Below the pieces are notes generated by a model, which was not told where the DNA came from, did not search any database, and saw only the letters and a list, made by a program, of their open reading frames with translations. This document shows positions 29,363 to 32,151 of a stretch of DNA of 32,151 bases, piece by piece (position 1 is the stretch's first letter; every line of letters begins with the position of its first letter). The stretch is from Byssochlamys sp. IMV 00236 (taxonomy: Eukaryota; Ascomycota; Eurotiomycetes; Eurotiales; Thermoascaceae): contig MSJH02000400.1 of NCBI GenBank assembly GCA_001931875.2, forward strand, positions 1-32,151, written 5' to 3'. A program made the translations under genes and the position numbers.

Positions 29363-30363
29363 CAACTATTGGCATTGTATTTCTTTTATTGGTTTTAAAT
29401 TTTACTGTTAATAAATAGAAGATCATGGCATATATCCTTCCTTGTTTACTCTATCCGATTATCTCATAAAATCCTTCATTCATTCGATGGAGAGTGACAG
29501 TGGAACCACTATAAGGATCCTTTTTTCCAAGAATAGACTTTCCAAATATGTATTTCTTTCCGTTCGCTATTTTTGTCATTGTTCCGAACCTTGACATTTT
29601 ACAATGTAGTTGCTCATCATTTCGTACCTATTTCTGTTAAAGTAGTGTACCAAAGAAGAAGTAAAAGTGTTTTTATATTGCTTTAGAAAGAATTTATGCT
29701 TTAAGAACTACATGAGTATAAAAATGCACCAGTATCTGTTCATTATGCCTCGTTTTCTCCCGCTTTTCTCTATCAACAGTACACGAGCTCAATACTCATG
29801 TACAATGAATCTATGACCTATATCCAAGCATTGATATTCCACTCTGCTCACTACCAATCTTCTTTCCCAATTCTTTTGGTGATGAGGTGAAAAAGATCGG
29901 CACTCTTGAGAAATTAAATAAGGGTCCATTACCTTTTTTGACCCTTCTTTTTCCTATTGTAACAGAAGATCCGCGGACAATGATTAGCGCGTGACAGTGG
30001 AGATAATCGTGTAACACTAAAATAGGGAGTGGAAACAATGAGCTTCGTTTTCATAATAAAAAGAAAGCAATATCTTTACTATAACTTTTCTTACATCCAC
30101 CAACAATAACTATGGAAATCATTGCTAGTGAAGTACCAAGAGAACAAGAGGCATATTGCTATTAAGCAACAACAATAGCAATAAAAAAAAACTCAAGAAT
30201 AAAGAAGGGGTTCACACTCAGACATATTGTGTAACAATAACGGAAGGATGATAGACAGCATGACCTTATTCTGTTTTGATGTTTATCATAAAAGAATTGC
30301 TGACCCACCTCTGTTTTTTTCCCCCTTTTCTCTTCTCTACATTTTTTTAAAAAGAAAAATACC
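29363..30363. other. Spacer, no gene recognised
   Basis: About 1 kb of AT-rich sequence. A 75-codon minus-strand frame (29811-30038) has no recognisable content. The last 60 bases (T-rich run, then A-rich leader) form a plausible promoter and leader for the next gene. Confidence 0.5.
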
Positions 30364-31080
30364 ATGTCTTTAACAAGATTCTTTCAATATCAAGCGCTTG
30401 AAAAGCTTATTAACCTTACATGCGAAAAGGCAGAAAGGATCTTTCGGGGCCAAGTATGTCCTTTAATCCTGAGCTATCAGCTTCAAACGGTGGTTGACAG
30501 GCTTGCTGAGGAACAGGTTCGTATTTTACGTGATGATTTGTCATGGAGAACCTTTCCAAAGAAGCATAAGCTTGTCATGGCTGATCCAAGTCCTGTGCCG
30601 ACCAAGCGACATCGTCCAAACCCAAGCAGTGCTGGCGCTGTCTCTGTGGTCAAAAAAGTTGCCTCTGGTCGTGCCTCCACTCCCTTGCCTTGTCGCTTTG
30701 TACTCCAGCGCAATCGTCAAGATGATTCCCTTCGTGCTGCTCTCCAAAGACCGTCCCAGTTTGGTGGGAGCCGTTTTGGTAAGCGGCCCGTAAATGACCT
30801 TTTGGTCCTTTCTATCTCTTCGTGCCGAAAAGATCCTGGCATCACTTTTTCTCCTGGTGCGTTCGTGTCTTTGTGCCCCCCCTCCGTTCCTGCTTGTATA
30901 CCTAGTGCCGCAGAGATACGTCCTTCATGTCTTCCTGCTCTTTCTTCTAGCGTGGTATTTCATTGCCCCCAGAAGCGAAGACATGAAGAAGACGTAGATG
31001 ATAGAAACATGGCCCACTCTTCGTCTCGGCCTATTAAGAGACGCAAGACCCAAAGTGGCCATGTTTCTATCTACAAATAG
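30364..31080 (+). CDS. Hypothetical basic, Ser/Pro-rich nuclear-type protein
   Basis: This is a single open frame of 238 residues. The first 65 residues look helical and folded (LTRFFQYQALEKLINLTCEK, then LQTVVDRLAEEQVRIL). The rest is low in hydrophobic order and rich in Ser, Pro, Arg and Lys. Two basic clusters (PQKRRHEED and RPIKRRKTQ) near the C terminus look like nuclear localisation signals. No known domain is seen. It is more GC-rich than its surroundings. The segment FGKRPVNDLLVLS (30776-30814) recurs as GKRPVNGLLVFS at the right edge of the window. A GGTAAG within it could be a splice donor, so the true gene model may be shorter or spliced. A CT-rich repeat starts right after the stop. 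Confidence 0.5.
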   Translation: MSLTRFFQYQALEKLINLTCEKAERIFRGQVCPLILSYQLQTVVDRLAEEQVRILRDDLSWRTFPKKHKLVMADPSPVPTKRHRPNPSSAGAVSVVKKVASGRASTPLPCRFVLQRNRQDDSLRAALQRPSQFGGSRFGKRPVNDLLVLSISSCRKDPGITFSPGAFVSLCPPSVPACIPSAAEIRPSCLPALSSSVVFHCPQKRRHEEDVDDRNMAHSSSRPIKRRKTQSGHVSIYK

Positions 31081-31084
31081 ATAT

Positions 31085-31465
31085 TTTTTGGATATGGCTC
31101 TCTCTGTCTCTGCTTGCCTGATTCTCCTTCTCTCTCTTACTTCCTGGGTGTCTGTTTGCCTGTTTGTTCGGCTGTCTGCTTGCCTGGCTGCCTCTTTGGC
31201 TGTCTCTCTGTCTCCCTTTCTCTCTCTGCCTGTCTCTCTGCCTCTGTCTTTGCCTGCCCGGCTGTCTCTTTGCCTACTTGTTGTCTCTCTCTTTGCTTGC
31301 CCGACTGTCTGTCTCTGTCTCTGTCTCTGTCTCTGTCTCTGTCTCTGTCTCTGTCTCTGTCTTTGCCTGCCCGGCTATCTCTTTGTCTGTCTGACTGCCT
31401 CTCTCTCTTTTTGCCTGTCTGACTGTCTCTCTCTCTTTCGCTCTCTTTCGCTCTCTCTTCGTATA
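31085..31465. repeat. CT-rich simple-sequence tract with a pure CTGTCT hexamer array
   Basis: About 380 bp of C/T/G-only sequence built from TCTCTG, CTGTCT, TTGCCTG and TGCCCGGCTG units. It contains a perfect run of the CTGTCT hexamer at about 31308-31362. Larger units (TTTGCCTGCCCGGCTGTCTCTTTG and variants near 31250 and 31363) repeat imperfectly. All six frames are open over long stretches because stop codons cannot easily arise. Those frames should not be read as genes. Confidence 0.85.
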
Positions 31466-32104
31466 TGGCGATAAATAAAAGGAAAGGTAACACTGCATAA
31501 AAAAGTCAAGGTTATTACAGGTTTGCATATAAAAAAAGTAAAGGTAAATGCTGTAATTGAATTAATAACGGACTTAAGGCAACTGTGTTTATAATGCGCT
31601 AATGATAATGGTTTCTTACTTGATTGTTTCCCCTTTGATTATACTATTTTAAACTATTTGAAAAACACACGTCTAACTTAATAAACACTTGTTACAGTGA
31701 GAACAACCCATTCTGCCCCTTTTGCCCCTTTTTCTCTTATTTACCAATATAAACGATTGTATTTTCAGATCATCGTGTTTCTATGTTTATACCAAAGAAG
31801 ATTATACACCATTTGACGAAATAGAATCAATATTTATTTCGTACACAAGCCAAATTCATCTTAAATATTGGCGTGACGCCTCGTAATAAGCCCACAACAC
31901 CGATTCATAACATCTGTAGTCTGTAGTAGTTGATGACAATTCACAAGATGTAATTGGCTGACAACATTTGTTCTTGTATTTAAAGATAAATTTCTTTTTT
32001 GCCATGAATTTCTTTCTTTTGTTTGCTCATCAAATGTCTTTTTCCATCTTGTGGTATTCTTATATTTGCAAAGTAAAAATATATGTTCATTAACAATATT
32101 ATAT
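31466..32104. other. AT-rich spacer
   Basis: No recognised gene. A minus-strand frame (31861-32148, open to the window edge) has no motif I know. It overlaps the antisense of the coding-like segment at the right edge, so I do not call it. Confidence 0.45.
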
Positions 32105-32151
32105 CGGCAAACGTCCCGTGAATGGCCTTTTGGTCTTTTCTTCTCCAAGTG
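32105..32151 (+). pseudogene. Partial second copy of a segment of the 30364-31080 gene
   Basis: The plus strand here reads IGKRPVNGLLVFSSPS, matching FGKRPVNDLLVLSISS of the gene at 30364-31080 both as protein and as DNA (about 80% over 36 bases). Nothing like the first 137 residues of that protein is visible just upstream. This is either an exon of a spliced paralogue or a fragment. It runs off the window. Confidence 0.5.

Noticed and set aside
31114..31528. Several 76-158 codon frames in the CT-rich tract
   Set aside because: The tract cannot easily form stop codons, so open frames are expected by chance; the products are pure low complexity.
31861..32148. 95-codon minus-strand frame open to the window edge
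   Set aside because: It overlaps the antisense of the GKRPVNGLLV segment, is AT-rich and has no motif; it cannot be judged without flanking sequence.
1..32151. CRISPR array, rRNA gene or confident tRNA gene
   Set aside because: No spaced direct-repeat array, rRNA core sequence or closable cloverleaf was found by eye; a CRISPR is also not expected in a fungal nuclear genome.

Overview
This window looks like nuclear DNA of a Mucoromycotina fungus, most likely a member of the Mucorales. The main reasons are a fused lycopene cyclase/phytoene synthase gene (carRP) lying head to head with a phytoene dehydrogenase gene (carB), genes cut by many short (about 45-75 bp) GT-AG introns, AT-rich spacers, and eukaryotic transposon relics (Tc1/mariner-like DDE, Helitron, Fanzor). 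The species cannot be named from the sequence alone.

Layout. 1-2.2 kb: AT-rich DNA with a decayed DDE transposase. 2.2-3.3 kb (-): a short, Lst7-like folliculin homologue. 4.0-5.1 kb (+): the Hsp90 co-chaperone AHA1. 5.1-5.75 kb (-): a doubtful small gene. 6.3-9.4 kb (-): a tight same-strand block read in the order DUF4112 protein, JIP5/WDR55 WD40 protein, beta-carbonic anhydrase. The carbonic anhydrase start codon appears to be assembled across an intron. 10.7-11.6 kb (-): a mitochondrial-type ABHD11 alpha/beta hydrolase. 12.3-12.6 kb: hairpin and inverted-repeat structures. 13.0-17.0 kb: the carotenoid pair carB (-) and carRP (+) around a 413-bp shared promoter. CarRP makes phytoene, CarB desaturates it to lycopene, and the cyclase half of CarRP makes beta-carotene. 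17.2-17.9 kb (+): an AT-hook protein.

18.2-20.5 kb and 23.3-28.7 kb are transposon territory. It holds a broken DDE transposase, a decayed unknown gene, two Helitron helicase fragments in opposite orientations, and, 51 bp after the larger helicase, the remains of a Fanzor (eukaryotic TnpB-like) nuclease. That gene keeps its N-terminal part and its C-terminal zinc-ribbon/NRD motif but lacks the middle. Between these lies an intact ALY/REF mRNA-export gene (21.5-22.4 kb, -). 28.7-32.1 kb has two unrecognised genes, a long CT-rich simple repeat, and a second partial copy of one of those genes at the right edge.

Most exon joins were worked out by eye from splice consensus, frame closure and family similarity. 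No database search was possible.
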